Shown here piece by piece: positions 40,966 to 51,649 of a stretch of DNA of 64,000 bases (positions are counted from its first letter, which is position 1; each line of letters opens with the position of its first letter). The position numbers and the translations under genes were made by a program. The notes under the pieces were generated by a model. The model ran no database searches and was not told where the DNA came from. It saw nothing but the letters and a program-made list of their open reading frames with translations. This DNA is from Rhizobiaceae bacterium (GTDB lineage Bacteria; Pseudomonadota; Alphaproteobacteria; Rhizobiales; Rhizobiaceae): positions 1-64,000 of the forward strand of contig JAEPMD010000021.1 of assembly GCA_017644105.1 (NCBI GenBank), given 5' to 3'.

Positions 40966-41175
40966 TTAGCTTGGCATATTTTGCATCTCAGCTGCATAAG
41001 ATGCGTCAGCATCTATATAAGCCTCTTGCCGCGCGACGCTCCAATATTTTAATTCATCAATTGGAATTTTTTGGCCAGTAATTGCACAAAGGACATAGCT
41101 GCCTTGAACAATGATTTGAAAATCAGCGTCAAGATAACGAATTTTTGCCGGCGCTCCGCCATCAAACCTGTTCAT
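40966..41175 (-). CDS. DUF2093 small protein
   Basis: 69-residue conserved alphaproteobacterial protein of unknown function (IRYLDADFQIIVQGSYVLCAITGQKIPIDELKYW split over residues 12-46, YIDADAS). Convergent with lpxK with an 8-nt gap. Too small and featureless to suggest a role. Confidence 0.85.
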   Translation of the reverse strand: MNRFDGGAPAKIRYLDADFQIIVQGSYVLCAITGQKIPIDELKYWSVARQEAYIDADASYAAEMQNMPS

Positions 41176-41298
41176 GCATGTTCCTTTTCATGGTTCCACC
41201 AACGAACCATTGTCATTCGATCTTAGATAATATCCATCAAGGCGCTTTGCAATCTTTAATTATTGTTCGCAGAATGCCAATAGCGGAGAATTACCCGT

Positions 41299-43134
41299 TT
41301 ATCGTCGTGAGAAAAGCTTTTCTATCTCTTCAAGCCCAAGCTCTATATAGGTCGGGCGCCCATGATTGCATTGCCCGGATCCCGGTGTGGCCTCCATTTG
41401 CCGAAGCAAAGCATTCATCTCATCTGCCTGCATGCGTCGACCAGATCTTACCGAACCGTGGCATGCCATGGTCGAGGCAACAGCTTCAAGTTTTTGCGCC
41501 AGACCAGAAGCGTCATCCCATTCGGTTATCTCGTCACTGAGCTGCCTTAACAAACCCGCAGCATCCGTTTCACCCAGTATGGCCGGGGTTTCGCGAACGG
41601 CTATAGCACCAGGCCCAAATCGCTCAATGGAAAGTCCAAGCTTTGAAAAATCTTCGGCAAATAACATTAAACGATCACATTCATCTTCGCTGAAATCAAC
41701 AATTTCTGGAATGAGCAATGCCTGCGCGGAAACTTCATTGGCGAACAAAGACTTTTTCATGCGCTCATATACAATACGCTCATGGGCGGCATGTTGGTCA
41801 ACAATGATCATGCCTGTCTCAGTTTGCGCGAGTATATAATTCTCATGAATTTGTGCCCGCGCCGCACCAAGACGTTTTTTAAGATTATTTGGTGCGGCTT
41901 CTTGCGCCTCAAACCTTGCTGAAGGTGCGTCAGTACTTACGAATTTGGATTGAGACGTTTCACCAAATCCATTTTGCAAAATTTCTCCAAATCCATCATT
42001 TAATGGTCGGCTTGGCGATTGTTCCGCAGACCAATCTGCTTTGGGGCGGGCTCGATATTCACTTTGCTGCCAGCTCGGTGTTTGCTGCCTTGGCTCTTCT
42101 ACGCGAAATGCATTGACCATATCGCTCGTTGCTGTGCTGGAAGATCGGTCTCCCGAAATCCCGAGCGATTGCCGTATTGCGCCAATGATTAAGCCGCGGA
42201 CCATTTGCGGGTCGCGAAACCTAACATCTGCTTTGGCTGGGTGAACATTGACATCCACAAGCGCTGGATCAAGCGATAAAAACAGTACAGCGACGGGGTA
42301 TCGTCCCTTTGGCAACCGATCAGAATAAGCTGCACGCAACGCGGATAACACCATTTTATCTTGAATGGGGCGGCCGTTTACATAGGCAAATTGATGAAGC
42401 GAATTACCGCGATTAAAAGTGGGCACACCGATATGGCCGGTCAGTTCAATTCTTTCGCGGACCGCATCAATTTCGATGGTATTTTCAGCAAAATCTCGAC
42501 CAAGAATTTGCGAAATTCTAGCTAGCTGATCCTCGCCTGTTGCTTTAAACTCAATACTGGATCGGTCGGGACCTGATAACGAAAAATGAATGTGCGGAAA
42601 AGCAATCGCGATGCGTTTTATAACGTCGGCGATAGCTGTGTTCTCCGCGCGGTCACTTTTCATAAATTTTAGCCGCGCTGGTGTGGCGAAAAACAGATCG
42701 CGCACTTCAATTACTGTACCTGGATTTGTCGCGCGAGGACGCACTTCTGACACCGTCCCGCCTGTTACTGAAATCTCAAAGCCATTTTCCGATCCCGGTA
42801 CGCGGCTTCGAATGTTAAGTTTGGAAACAGAACCAATTGAGGGTAGAGCTTCACCACGAAATCCGAGTGAGCTGATGTCATCTAATCGGTCATCAATTTT
42901 TGAGGTGCAATGTCGTTCAATTGCCAGGCGCAATTCATCGCTTGTCATGCCGCAGCCATTGTCGATGACGCGCATCAATGCTTTGCCGCCAGAAGCCGTC
43001 GCAATTTCAATGCGGGTTGCTCCCGCATCAATTGCGTTCTCAACCAACTCTTTAATCACACTTGCAGGACGTTCCACCACTTCACCGGCGGCAATTTGAT
43101 TAACAAGTGTGTCTGATAGGCGTTTTATGGTCAT
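41299..43134 (-). CDS. mutL: DNA mismatch repair protein MutL
   Basis: Coordinates methyl- or nick-directed mismatch repair. The GHKL ATPase domain has [19 protein letters not shown], and [14 protein letters not shown]; the C-terminal domain contains [12 protein letters not shown], matching the DQHAx2Ex4E endonuclease motif, with [12 protein letters not shown] and CNHGRPT. So this MutL should have intrinsic nicking activity, unlike the E. coli enzyme. 611 residues. Confidence 0.96.
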   Translation of the reverse strand: MTIKRLSDTLVNQIAAGEVVERPASVIKELVENAIDAGATRIEIATASGGKALMRVIDNGCGMTSDELRLAIERHCTSKIDDRLDDISSLGFRGEALPSIGSVSKLNIRSRVPGSENGFEISVTGGTVSEVRPRATNPGTVIEVRDLFFATPARLKFMKSDRAENTAIADVIKRIAIAFPHIHFSLSGPDRSSIEFKATGEDQLARISQILGRDFAENTIEIDAVRERIELTGHIGVPTFNRGNSLHQFAYVNGRPIQDKMVLSALRAAYSDRLPKGRYPVAVLFLSLDPALVDVNVHPAKADVRFRDPQMVRGLIIGAIRQSLGISGDRSSSTATSDMVNAFRVEEPRQQTPSWQQSEYRARPKADWSAEQSPSRPLNDGFGEILQNGFGETSQSKFVSTDAPSARFEAQEAAPNNLKKRLGAARAQIHENYILAQTETGMIIVDQHAAHERIVYERMKKSLFANEVSAQALLIPEIVDFSEDECDRLMLFAEDFSKLGLSIERFGPGAIAVRETPAILGETDAAGLLRQLSDEITEWDDASGLAQKLEAVASTMACHGSVRSGRRMQADEMNALLRQMEATPGSGQCNHGRPTYIELGLEEIEKLFSRR

Positions 43135-43218
43135 GGCTCTATTGTCATGGATTCGAATAAATGAGAAAAGAGGCTTCGCCCATTTTCTCGATCAAACTTC
43201 ATACTATTGCACATCATT

Positions 43219-44517
43219 ATGCAAGAAAGGTCGCTATCCTTGTCTTCCGATCAAATTGTCGCTCAACTAAAATCTTTATTTCACCACGGCCTTGGTGTCG
43301 CTGATCCGATAAATTGCGTGCCTCCTTATTTGCCAGAAAAACCTAAAGGCCGCGTTCTGGTCATATCAGCTGGTAAGGCGGCAGCTTCAATGGCGCATGC
43401 CGTTGAGCAAAGCTGGGGCGATGATCTTGAAGGGATTGCAGTCACGCGTTACGGGCACGGCAAAGAATGTAAATCCATTGAGGTTATCGAAGCTGCTCAC
43501 CCCGTGCCGGATAATCGAGGAGAAATCGCCGCAAAAAAATTGTTGGAAGTTGCCAATACACTTCATGAAGATGATCTATTGCTATGTCTTATATCAGGTG
43601 GCGGGTCCGCCTTGCTTGGTTTGGCAGCTGAAGGTCTGACTTTTGAAGACAAAAAAGCAATCAACAAAGCGCTTCTTGCTTCTGGTGCTCCGATCGGCGA
43701 GATGAATGTGGTGCGCAAACACCTATCCGCCATTAAAGGTGGCCGCCTGGCAAAAGCAGCTTATCCGGCGAAAATTTTGACGATGGCAATTTCCGATGTG
43801 CCTGGTGATGATCCATCGATTATCGCATCAGGCCCAACAGTCCCGGATGAAAGTACGAGCCAAGAAGCTTTAGAGATCATTGACCGATATGGTATTTCGA
43901 TCCCAGATCACGTGCGCGCTCACCTTAATAGCTCAGTGAGTGAAACCCCAAAACCAGGTGATAAGATATTCGAAAAATCTGAAGTCGTGATGGTCGCCAA
44001 GCCAGCTGATATGGTCAATTCGGTGTGTGAGAAAGCTGAAAATCTGGGCTTTAATGTCATTAATCTGGGTGCAGATATTGAAGGTGAGGCCAGCGAGGTC
44101 GGTCAGGAACAAGCCAAGATGGCACTCGAATATCAAGCCAATATGAAAGATGGTGATAAGCCAATAGCCATTATTTCAGGCGGTGAGACCACGGTGACGA
44201 TCAAGGGCGAAGGTGGCAAAGGCGGCCGAAACTGCGAATATATCTTGTCATTGGCGGTGGCCCTGGATGGTGCGCCCAATATCCATGCACTCGCTTGTGA
44301 TACAGATGGTATCGATGGGAGCGAAGATGTTGCCGGTGCAATTATTACGCCCGATACAGTAGAACGCGCAGAATTGACAGGATATTCAGCGAAAGAAATG
44401 CTCGCAAAGCACGATTCTTATACTTTATTTCAATCCATTGGTGATTTATACAAAACGGGCCCAACTCTTACCAATGTCAATGACTTACGGATAATTTACA
44501 TCACAAAAAACGGCTAG
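43219..44517 (+). CDS. Glycerate 2-kinase (MOFRL/GckA family)
   Basis: Phosphorylates glycerate to 2-phosphoglycerate, a step downstream of glyoxylate metabolism and so functionally related to glcDEF. Both halves of the family are present: N-terminal DUF4147 part (VISAGKAAASMA, LLCLISGGGSALL, NVVRKHLSAIKGGRLA) and C-terminal MOFRL domain (ISGGETTVTIKGEGGKGGRNCE, DTDGIDGSEDVAGA). The start is uncertain (ATG 43219, or TTG 43240 with AAAGG upstream). Older annotations call this family hydroxypyruvate reductase TtuD. Confidence 0.9.
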   Translation: MQERSLSLSSDQIVAQLKSLFHHGLGVADPINCVPPYLPEKPKGRVLVISAGKAAASMAHAVEQSWGDDLEGIAVTRYGHGKECKSIEVIEAAHPVPDNRGEIAAKKLLEVANTLHEDDLLLCLISGGGSALLGLAAEGLTFEDKKAINKALLASGAPIGEMNVVRKHLSAIKGGRLAKAAYPAKILTMAISDVPGDDPSIIASGPTVPDESTSQEALEIIDRYGISIPDHVRAHLNSSVSETPKPGDKIFEKSEVVMVAKPADMVNSVCEKAENLGFNVINLGADIEGEASEVGQEQAKMALEYQANMKDGDKPIAIISGGETTVTIKGEGGKGGRNCEYILSLAVALDGAPNIHALACDTDGIDGSEDVAGAIITPDTVERAELTGYSAKEMLAKHDSYTLFQSIGDLYKTGPTLTNVNDLRIIYITKNG

Positions 44518-44640
44518 ATTACTAATCTTTGCCCATAATCTCAGGGACGACTGATAGGATAAAATTAACCCTTGTCTCGTAATCATTAACCTCAAACGAA
44601 AACATTAGTATTTGAATGTTGTGATGGGGTTTTTGATTAA

Positions 44641-45996
44641 ATGGATTTGGCATCCACAAGATCGGACGATTTAGCCGAAGATTTATCCAGGTTTACCGAT
44701 CCTTTGACGGGTTTAGGTAACCGCCGACGGTTGATTGACAAGATCTTACGTTTGGTTGACGAACGTGCCATGGACCCAGCACCATTTACCGTTGGAATAA
44801 TGAATATTGATGGTTTCAAGCCAATTAATGATCTCTTCGGTCATGCGGCTGGAGATGAAATCTTAAGCCAAATCGCCCACCGCCTTAAGAGCTGCTTGCC
44901 AGAAGGCGCAACTTGTGCGCGGCTCAACGGCGATGAGTTCGGCTTTTTGTTGCCTTTGGTGTTCGATAAGGAAAATGCCACCAGACTTGGCAAAGTGCTC
45001 GCTGAAGTCTGTTCAGCACCTTATGACCTTGGCGATCGCAACGTGCGCTTATCGTCTTCTTTTGGGTTTTCGATTTATCCCTTTGCCGGTGAAGATGAAA
45101 ACGCATTGCTCGAAAGTGCTGATACAGCGCTCTACCGTTCAAAGCGCCGCGGCCGCAATCAAATCACCGTATATTCTGAAGAAATCGCCGATCAGATCAA
45201 ACGTGGCACTCAGATTGAACAGGCTCTACGCCGCGCAATCACGGCGGATGAAGTAGAGGTTCATTTCCAGCCAATCATTGACCTCTCGACCAATATCCCG
45301 GTCGGATTTGAAGGCTTGGCGCGTTGGACTGATCGCGAACTTGGTTTTGTATCCCCGGGTGCATTTATTCCGCTCGCCGAAGAGCGTGGCTTTATCGACA
45401 GTCTTACGGAGGCCTTGCTGAAAAAAGCCGTGAAAGTGGCGCAAACCTGGCCCGAAGGCATGTTCCTGTCGTTCAATTTATCCTCAGCACAGCTCGTGGA
45501 TCCAAGCACGGCTTCCTCGATTATACAAATTCTCCACCGGTCCGGCATCGATTCCCGCGCCGTTGAAATGGAAATCACCGAAACTGCCATGATGACTGAT
45601 CCTGATACAGCGAACAAAATCATGAATGATCTCCGCGCAGCGGGTGTTGGTATTTCATTGGACGACTTTGGCACTGGTCAATCAAGCCTAGGTAGATTGC
45701 GTGATTTCGCCTTTGATAAAGTCAAAATTGATCGTGCGTTTGTCAGTAAGATCACCGATGATCGACCAACCGAACATATTGTCAAAGCGATTTTGACGAT
45801 GTGTCATGGTCTTGATCTTCTCGCCGTAGCGGAAGGTATCGAAACTGAGGAGCAAGCGGATATGCTCAGAGATATGGGCTGCGCTTACGGACAGGGCTAT
45901 TTGTTTGGTAAGGCCCAGAATGCGAAAGATACTTGCATGTATTTGGAAACATTAGGTATTTTACCGCGCGGATCTTCCCTCAACTTTCAATATTGA
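44641..45996 (+). CDS. Cytosolic GGDEF-EAL cyclic-di-GMP protein with variant GGDEF motif
   Basis: 451-residue protein with no membrane segment or sensor domain. GGDEF domain: DPLTGLGNRR near 20, active-site loop NGDEF (96-100) in place of GGDEF. EAL domain: EGLARW (224-229) in place of EAL, then NLSSAQL, EITETAM, DDFGTGQSS, AEGIET and QGYLFG, so the metal-binding acidic residues look intact. It is most likely a phosphodiesterase; cyclase activity is doubtful though not excluded. Its stop abuts the stop of the convergent selO gene. Confidence 0.9.
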   Translation: MDLASTRSDDLAEDLSRFTDPLTGLGNRRRLIDKILRLVDERAMDPAPFTVGIMNIDGFKPINDLFGHAAGDEILSQIAHRLKSCLPEGATCARLNGDEFGFLLPLVFDKENATRLGKVLAEVCSAPYDLGDRNVRLSSSFGFSIYPFAGEDENALLESADTALYRSKRRGRNQITVYSEEIADQIKRGTQIEQALRRAITADEVEVHFQPIIDLSTNIPVGFEGLARWTDRELGFVSPGAFIPLAEERGFIDSLTEALLKKAVKVAQTWPEGMFLSFNLSSAQLVDPSTASSIIQILHRSGIDSRAVEMEITETAMMTDPDTANKIMNDLRAAGVGISLDDFGTGQSSLGRLRDFAFDKVKIDRAFVSKITDDRPTEHIVKAILTMCHGLDLLAVAEGIETEEQADMLRDMGCAYGQGYLFGKAQNAKDTCMYLETLGILPRGSSLNFQY

Positions 45997-47415
45997 TTAC
46001 TGCTCTGCAAGCAGACTAATCAACGCTCCGTAATTTCTAATCTCAGCGATTTTATTGTCTAAGGCTGACCAGTCATCATGGTCGGCAATTTTTGACCAAA
46101 TTTCTTCTACTTCGTCGATCAACAAAGTAGTCGCGGCTGCGCCCGGTTTGGTTTTCTCATGGTCTAGGAATTTTGCTGCACCGGTCGTTGTCTCACATTT
46201 CCTGATATGGGTAATGAGGACGCCCATCTCGCTGGTTTTGTAATAGTCAACATTTGGACTGGCCATAAGTCGTTTCTCTTGTGCGCCACCAGCGAAATCA
46301 AAAAACGCTTGTTCAAACATCGCTTCGCTATCGCGCAATGTTTGATAAAATAATGGGATGAGCGGATGGGGTTCATTGCCGTGATCGACAAGTCCCAGAC
46401 GTTTGAGTGTCAGAGTTTGTAATTCAGCTTCAAAGATCGCAGAATAGCCTTTCAAAGCTGATTTGAGTTCGTCGATATCACATATCGGGATCAAACATTC
46501 TGCAAGGCGCGCCAAGTTCCATTGCAAAGCATCTGGTTGCCGTCCGAATGCATATAACCCGGTATGATCAAAATATGCTGCAGTGAAGTCAGGATCTAGA
46601 TTGGGTAAAAACCGCCACGGACCATAGTCAAAGCTTTCGCCCGTGATGGTGATATTATCGGTGTTTAAAACCCCATGAACAAAGCCTGCGACAAACCATT
46701 GCGCGCCCATTTTAGCCACGGCTTTGACCACGAGTTTAAAGAACGCAAGCGTTGGATTGTCAGATTGCTTGGCGTCTGGCCAATAGTTCTCAATCGCATA
46801 TTTGACTAGCTTTTCAATGCTTTGATGGTCTTCAAGATAAAGCAATCGTTGGAAGGTTCCGATACGAATATGGCTGTGATTAAGCCGCACCAAGACACTA
46901 GATCGAGCCGGGGAAGGTTCATCATTGCGATAAAGCCGCTCACCGGTTTCAATTAGACTGAAGCTCTTTGATGTGTTGACGCCCAATGCGGTGAGCAATT
47001 CGGTTGCCAAGACCTCGCGCACACCGCCCTTCAGCGTTAGGCGGCCATCACCTGCGCGCGACCATGGCGTCTGGCCTGATCCTTTGGTGCCAAGATCCAA
47101 AAGGCGATCTTGATCGTCATACATTTGTGCAAACAAAAAACCGCGACCATCACCAAGTTCAGGATTGTAGCTTCGAAATTGGTGACCGTGATAACGAAGC
47201 GCCAATGGCTGAGGCATGTTATCAGTTAGTGGTTTAAAACGACCAAAATGTGCGAGCCATTCGTCATCAGACAATCCTTCAAGTCCGACAGTTTCAGCCG
47301 CTATTTGGTTACGGTATCGCAAAATAGTTTTGGGGAAATCAGCAGCCTCGACCGGGTCAAAAAATGCGTCCCCTAATGTCAGATGCAATTGGGAAGGCTG
47401 ATAAGAATGGGGCAT
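45997..47415 (-). CDS. selO: SelO/YdiU-family protein adenylyltransferase
   Basis: Pseudokinase-fold enzyme that transfers AMP to protein Ser/Thr/Tyr. LALRYHGHQFRSYNPELGDGRG, the KGSGQTPWSRAGDGRLTLKGGVRE segment and HGVLNTDNITITGESFDYGPW (the last holding the catalytic and metal-binding residues) are intact. 472 residues; no selenocysteine codon at the C-terminus, as usual in bacteria. Stands alone. Confidence 0.93.
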   Translation of the reverse strand: MPHSYQPSQLHLTLGDAFFDPVEAADFPKTILRYRNQIAAETVGLEGLSDDEWLAHFGRFKPLTDNMPQPLALRYHGHQFRSYNPELGDGRGFLFAQMYDDQDRLLDLGTKGSGQTPWSRAGDGRLTLKGGVREVLATELLTALGVNTSKSFSLIETGERLYRNDEPSPARSSVLVRLNHSHIRIGTFQRLLYLEDHQSIEKLVKYAIENYWPDAKQSDNPTLAFFKLVVKAVAKMGAQWFVAGFVHGVLNTDNITITGESFDYGPWRFLPNLDPDFTAAYFDHTGLYAFGRQPDALQWNLARLAECLIPICDIDELKSALKGYSAIFEAELQTLTLKRLGLVDHGNEPHPLIPLFYQTLRDSEAMFEQAFFDFAGGAQEKRLMASPNVDYYKTSEMGVLITHIRKCETTTGAAKFLDHEKTKPGAAATTLLIDEVEEIWSKIADHDDWSALDNKIAEIRNYGALISLLAEQ

Positions 47416-47494
47416 GATGTGATCTCTGCGCGAATGTGTTCAGTCTTTCTTATTTAAGGTGTCTCAGCGCAAGTTAAAATGCCTAAATAAAAAA

Positions 47495-47517
47495 GAGCGC
47501 CAATTAGATTGGCGCTC
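47495..47517 (-). terminator. Intrinsic terminator of xylBA
   Basis: Perfect 10-bp stem (gagcgccaat with attggcgctc, three-base loop) followed on the minus strand by a T6 tract, about 50 nt after the xylA stop. Confidence 0.92.
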
Positions 47518-47565
47518 ATCTTCGAATACAGGGCTGTATTCTATCGGGAGGATTTGTTTTTCGCG

Positions 47566-48879
47566 TTAAACAAAACGATTGATGACATTTTCAAGATATT
47601 CCTGACGCCCTGAAATTGGTTCAGGATTTACATCCGCTTTTTCGACATAGCTTGAAATTTCTTCAAGCCCATAATCACCATTGAGCATTTTTTGTGCTTC
47701 ATCACATTTCCAGCCGGCATAGCGATCGTCCACAAAGCTATCGAGCGTGCCATCTTCAATCATGGCGGCGGCTGCTTTTAAACCACGCGCACAAATATCC
47801 ATACCACCGATATGGCCATGCAACAGGTCTTCAGCATCAACAGATTGACGACGGATTTTGGCGTCAAAATTGGTGCCGCCAGTTTTCAATCCGCCATCTT
47901 TTAGGATGTGGTAATAAGCGAGCGCAACTTCAGGCACATTATTCGGGAATTGATCCGTATCCCAACCGGACTGATAATCATTGCGGTTCATATCAATAGA
48001 CCCCAACATACCAAGGCTGGCAGCTGTTGCGATCTCATGCTCAAAGCTGTGACCTGCCAGGATCGCGTGGCCTTGCTCAAGATTAAGCTTAACCTCATTC
48101 TCAAGGCCGTGGCGTTTTAAGAAACCATAGCATGTTGCGGCATCATAATCATATTGATGTTTGCTTGGCTCTTGTGGTTTTGGCTCAACAAGAATTGTGC
48201 CTTTAAAGCCAATCTGATGCTTATATTCAACGACCATATTGAGCATACGACCCATCTGTGCATCTTCTTTAGCCAGATCAGTATTGAGCAGTGTTTCATA
48301 GCCCTCGCGACCACCCCAGAGGACATAATTCTCACCACCCAATTTGTGCGTCGCGTCCATACACGACTTAATCGTAGCGGCTGAATAGGCAAACACATCC
48401 GGATCAGGATTAGTACTTGCACCTGACATAAAGCGCTTGTGAGAGAACAGATTTGCTGTTCCCCACAAAAGTTTCATGCCTGTTTCAGCCTGCTTTTGTT
48501 CAAAAATTCCAACGATTTCTTCTAAATTGCGTTTGCTTTCTGCAAAATTGCTGCCTTCTGGGCGCACATCCGCATCGTGGAAGCAATAATATGGCGCACC
48601 CAGAATTTCGAACATATCAAAGGCAACATCCGCTTTAAGTTTGGCATTGCCCATTTCATCCTGTGGATACCAAGGGCGATCAAAGGTTCGTCCGCCAAAG
48701 GGGTCGCCGCCTTCCCAAGCAAAAGAATGCCAATAGGCAACAGCAAATCGCAAATGATCTTCCATGCGTTTGCCCATCACCATCTCGTCCGGATTATAGT
48801 GACGAAACGCCATTGGATTAGTGTTATCTGGGCCTTCATATTTTATTTTGTCGATCCCCGAAAAGAAATCTGTTTTCAT
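47566..48879 (-). CDS. xylA: Xylose isomerase
   Basis: Converts D-xylose to D-xylulose. The family II-type length (437) and metal/active-site signatures are present: [70 protein letters not shown] and GGTNFDAK. It overlaps xylB by 4 nt and has an AGGAG site within the end of xylB. Confidence 0.97.
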   Translation of the reverse strand: MKTDFFSGIDKIKYEGPDNTNPMAFRHYNPDEMVMGKRMEDHLRFAVAYWHSFAWEGGDPFGGRTFDRPWYPQDEMGNAKLKADVAFDMFEILGAPYYCFHDADVRPEGSNFAESKRNLEEIVGIFEQKQAETGMKLLWGTANLFSHKRFMSGASTNPDPDVFAYSAATIKSCMDATHKLGGENYVLWGGREGYETLLNTDLAKEDAQMGRMLNMVVEYKHQIGFKGTILVEPKPQEPSKHQYDYDAATCYGFLKRHGLENEVKLNLEQGHAILAGHSFEHEIATAASLGMLGSIDMNRNDYQSGWDTDQFPNNVPEVALAYYHILKDGGLKTGGTNFDAKIRRQSVDAEDLLHGHIGGMDICARGLKAAAAMIEDGTLDSFVDDRYAGWKCDEAQKMLNGDYGLEEISSYVEKADVNPEPISGRQEYLENVINRFV

Positions 48880-50330
48880 GAGTACACTCCTCTCAATGCA
48901 GGATATAATGCGCGATAGGTTTGATAGGCGTCATCAAATTCCTGACTCATATTTAAATCTGGTTCAAAACTTTTTGCTGTCTTTGGCAAGGACATAATCT
49001 CGTCGATCGCGGTATCAGAAACGGATGCCTGCGCGAGCCGAGCGGCGCCAAATGCAGCACCGAAATCACCTTTTTCTGGTAAATCTATCGGTTTGCCCAA
49101 AATAGTCGCGAGCAGGCTCAACCAATAATCAGAACGCGAACCACCACCAACAGCAATGACACGATCAAGCTCAGTTCCGGCCTGGCGCAGCGCCTCCAAA
49201 TTATCGCGTAAGGCAAAGCTTACACCTTCAATGACAGCCTGGGTCAAATCTTCCGATGTGCTTGCGATATCAATGTTGGAGAACGAGCCGCGAATGGTGC
49301 TGTCATTATGCGGCGTCCGTTCACCTGACAAATAAGGCAAAAACTTTATTGCGCTTGGAGATTTGATTTTAGAACCCAAGGCGGAAGTTAGCTCGGAAGG
49401 TTTTTGGCCTGTAATTGTCGCAAGCCAGTTTAAACTGTCGGTCGCAGATAAGATCACACCCATTTGATGCCACATGCCAGGGATGGCGTGACAAAAAGTG
49501 TGCACGGCGCTTTCTGGATCCGGACGGTAGGAATTATTGGCGGCAAAAAGCACGCCGGATGTCCCCAGCGACACAAATGCCTCGCCTTCGCCCGTTGCAC
49601 CAATGCCACATGCTGATGCTGCATTATCACCAGCACCCCCGGCAATGATGACGTTGCCCGGCATACCAAATTCGCTGGCTAATTCTGGTCGTAATTGCCC
49701 TGAGGATTCGCTGCCTTCGACCAGGCTAGGCATTTGATCGATAGACATGTCTGATGCATTTAAAAGTTCATCAGACCAGTTGCGTTTTTCAACATCAAGC
49801 CAGGACGTGCCAGCAGCGTCCGACATTTCGGATACGTGTTCGCCGGTCAACCAAAGTCGGAGAAAGTCTTTTGGCAACAGGACTTTAGCGGTCTTTGCAA
49901 AGATGTCAGACTCGTTGTTTTTGACCCATGCAAGTTTTGGTGCTGTAAAACCTGGAAAGACGATATTGCCCGATAGTTTGCGGAAGATTGGGTTTTCGTC
50001 AAATGCTTGCGCTTCTTTTGATGAGCGTGTGTCATTCCACAAAATACATGGGCGTAATACATTGTCAGATGCATCGATCAGTGTCGCGCCATGCATGTGC
50101 CCAGAGATACTGATCGCTTTGACGGATGCCATTTGCGCGGCATGCTCGGTTTTCAATGACGAGAGAACTGATCTGCACCCATCAATCCAATCCTGAGGGT
50201 TTTGTTCAGACCAGCCGATATGCGGGCGGGTGACATCATAATGCGCCTCTGCAGACGCGAGCATGCTCTGATTCTCATCCATCAAAACAGCTCGAACACC
50301 TGATGTGCCAAGATCTAGACCAATAAACAT
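48876..50330 (-). CDS. xylB: Xylulokinase
   Basis: FGGY kinase phosphorylating D-xylulose to xylulose 5-phosphate. [15 protein letters not shown] at the N-terminus, [25 protein letters not shown] and [12 protein letters not shown] are characteristic. ATG at 50330 with GAGGTG five bases upstream is preferred to GTG at 50336. Transcribed with xylA and divergent from the ROK regulator. Confidence 0.96.
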   Translation of the reverse strand: MFIGLDLGTSGVRAVLMDENQSMLASAEAHYDVTRPHIGWSEQNPQDWIDGCRSVLSSLKTEHAAQMASVKAISISGHMHGATLIDASDNVLRPCILWNDTRSSKEAQAFDENPIFRKLSGNIVFPGFTAPKLAWVKNNESDIFAKTAKVLLPKDFLRLWLTGEHVSEMSDAAGTSWLDVEKRNWSDELLNASDMSIDQMPSLVEGSESSGQLRPELASEFGMPGNVIIAGGAGDNAASACGIGATGEGEAFVSLGTSGVLFAANNSYRPDPESAVHTFCHAIPGMWHQMGVILSATDSLNWLATITGQKPSELTSALGSKIKSPSAIKFLPYLSGERTPHNDSTIRGSFSNIDIASTSEDLTQAVIEGVSFALRDNLEALRQAGTELDRVIAVGGGSRSDYWLSLLATILGKPIDLPEKGDFGAAFGAARLAQASVSDTAIDEIMSLPKTAKSFEPDLNMSQEFDDAYQTYRALYPALRGVYS

Positions 50331-50435
50331 ACCCACCTCATTTAATTTAACCCTTAAAAAATTACATTTTGCTTGGTTGATGTCAAGAAAGTTTTTAGGT
50401 TATTACGGAAATAAGCAATTTTAAAGGATGGATGT

Positions 50436-51644
50436 TTGAGTAAAACTAAAGAGGTTTATCTTTCTGATGACGTTAGAAAGCAAAATCGATTCCGCATCAT
50501 TTCGCAATTTCGCCTTCACGGAAAGAAATCTCGAACAGAAATCAGCAAACTTGCCGATCTAAGTGCTGGCACGGTGACCAATGTTAGCACGATGTTGCTG
50601 GAGGAGGGAATGATCCGCGTTTGCGATCAAGACGCGTCAAATCCATCGAGCTCATCCCATGGTCGTCCTCGTGTGCAGCTCGAATTAAATCCCAACTACA
50701 AATTTGTCGTAGCAGGGTCACTGACATTTAATTCGATTTCACTTTCATTATTTGATTACCTAGGAGATAAGATCTCAACCGTCCAAGAAAAAGTTATGCT
50801 TGAGACAATGGATGGCGATGAAATTGCCGAGTTTATTTTATTGATGCTCAAAGGATTTGATGTCGAGGTCGCACCGTCGATTTTTGTGCTTGGTGTGCAA
50901 GGGCTCACCAAAAATAATGGCAAAGAGATTCTGTGGTCGCCGATCTTATCTGAAAGCGGGATGAAGTTTGCAGAACGATTATCGCAAATTTCCAATGCCG
51001 AAGTCACGGTTGCCAATGACAGCGCGATGATTGCGCGGAGCCTCTCCAAAGACAAAGCCTATGCCGATGGCACTTTCGGCGCTGTGCTCATGTCTTACGG
51101 TATCGGCTTAGGATTATATATAGACGGGCAGCCATTTCAGGGGGCAAAATCCTCAGCATCTGAGCTTGGGCATATTTCCTTCAAAGATGGCGATGGCGCA
51201 TTATGCCGCTGTAAAAAGCATGGTTGCGTTGAAGCTTATGCCAGTGATTATGCCATTTGGCGCCGCGCAAAAGGGCTAGATCCTCATGCATTGCCTGATC
51301 GCCCGGTCACAAGTGAAGATATTGCGCAAATCATTGAAGACGCACGGCAAGGTGAGGGGCCAGCAAGAGAAGCCATTCGCGAAGCCGGACGCGCTATTGG
51401 TTTTGGTCTTGCCATCATGTTTGGCTTGTTTGATGCGTTTCCGGTCGTGTTCGTTGGGCGCGGGGCGCAAGCACTTGATCTGATGGATGAAGAGATCCGA
51501 AAGTCTCTGAATGAACATTTCAGGTTCCACGATCAGCTTGATATCAATTTCACCAAGGAAAGCGATGCTTTGATCCATGTGGAAAATGGTAGCTCGATCG
51601 TGGGTCTCGAGTGGCTTGATCAGCAAGCTGCCTTTGGGGCGTGA
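50436..51644 (+). CDS. ROK-family transcriptional regulator, XylR-like
   Basis: Probable repressor of xylBA. N-terminal winged helix (RFRIISQFRLHGKKSRTEISKLADLSAGTVTNVSTMLLEEG, about residues 18-58) joined to a ROK sugar-binding domain with the zinc motif CRCKKHGCVEAYAS near 248. The Glu/Asp of the kinase-like site is not clearly conserved, as expected for a sensor. TTG start at 50436 with AAAGGA eight bases upstream. Divergent from xylB with a 105-bp A/T-rich gap. Confidence 0.9.
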   Translation: MSKTKEVYLSDDVRKQNRFRIISQFRLHGKKSRTEISKLADLSAGTVTNVSTMLLEEGMIRVCDQDASNPSSSSHGRPRVQLELNPNYKFVVAGSLTFNSISLSLFDYLGDKISTVQEKVMLETMDGDEIAEFILLMLKGFDVEVAPSIFVLGVQGLTKNNGKEILWSPILSESGMKFAERLSQISNAEVTVANDSAMIARSLSKDKAYADGTFGAVLMSYGIGLGLYIDGQPFQGAKSSASELGHISFKDGDGALCRCKKHGCVEAYASDYAIWRRAKGLDPHALPDRPVTSEDIAQIIEDARQGEGPAREAIREAGRAIGFGLAIMFGLFDAFPVVFVGRGAQALDLMDEEIRKSLNEHFRFHDQLDINFTKESDALIHVENGSSIVGLEWLDQQAAFGA

Positions 51645-51649
51645 CATCG

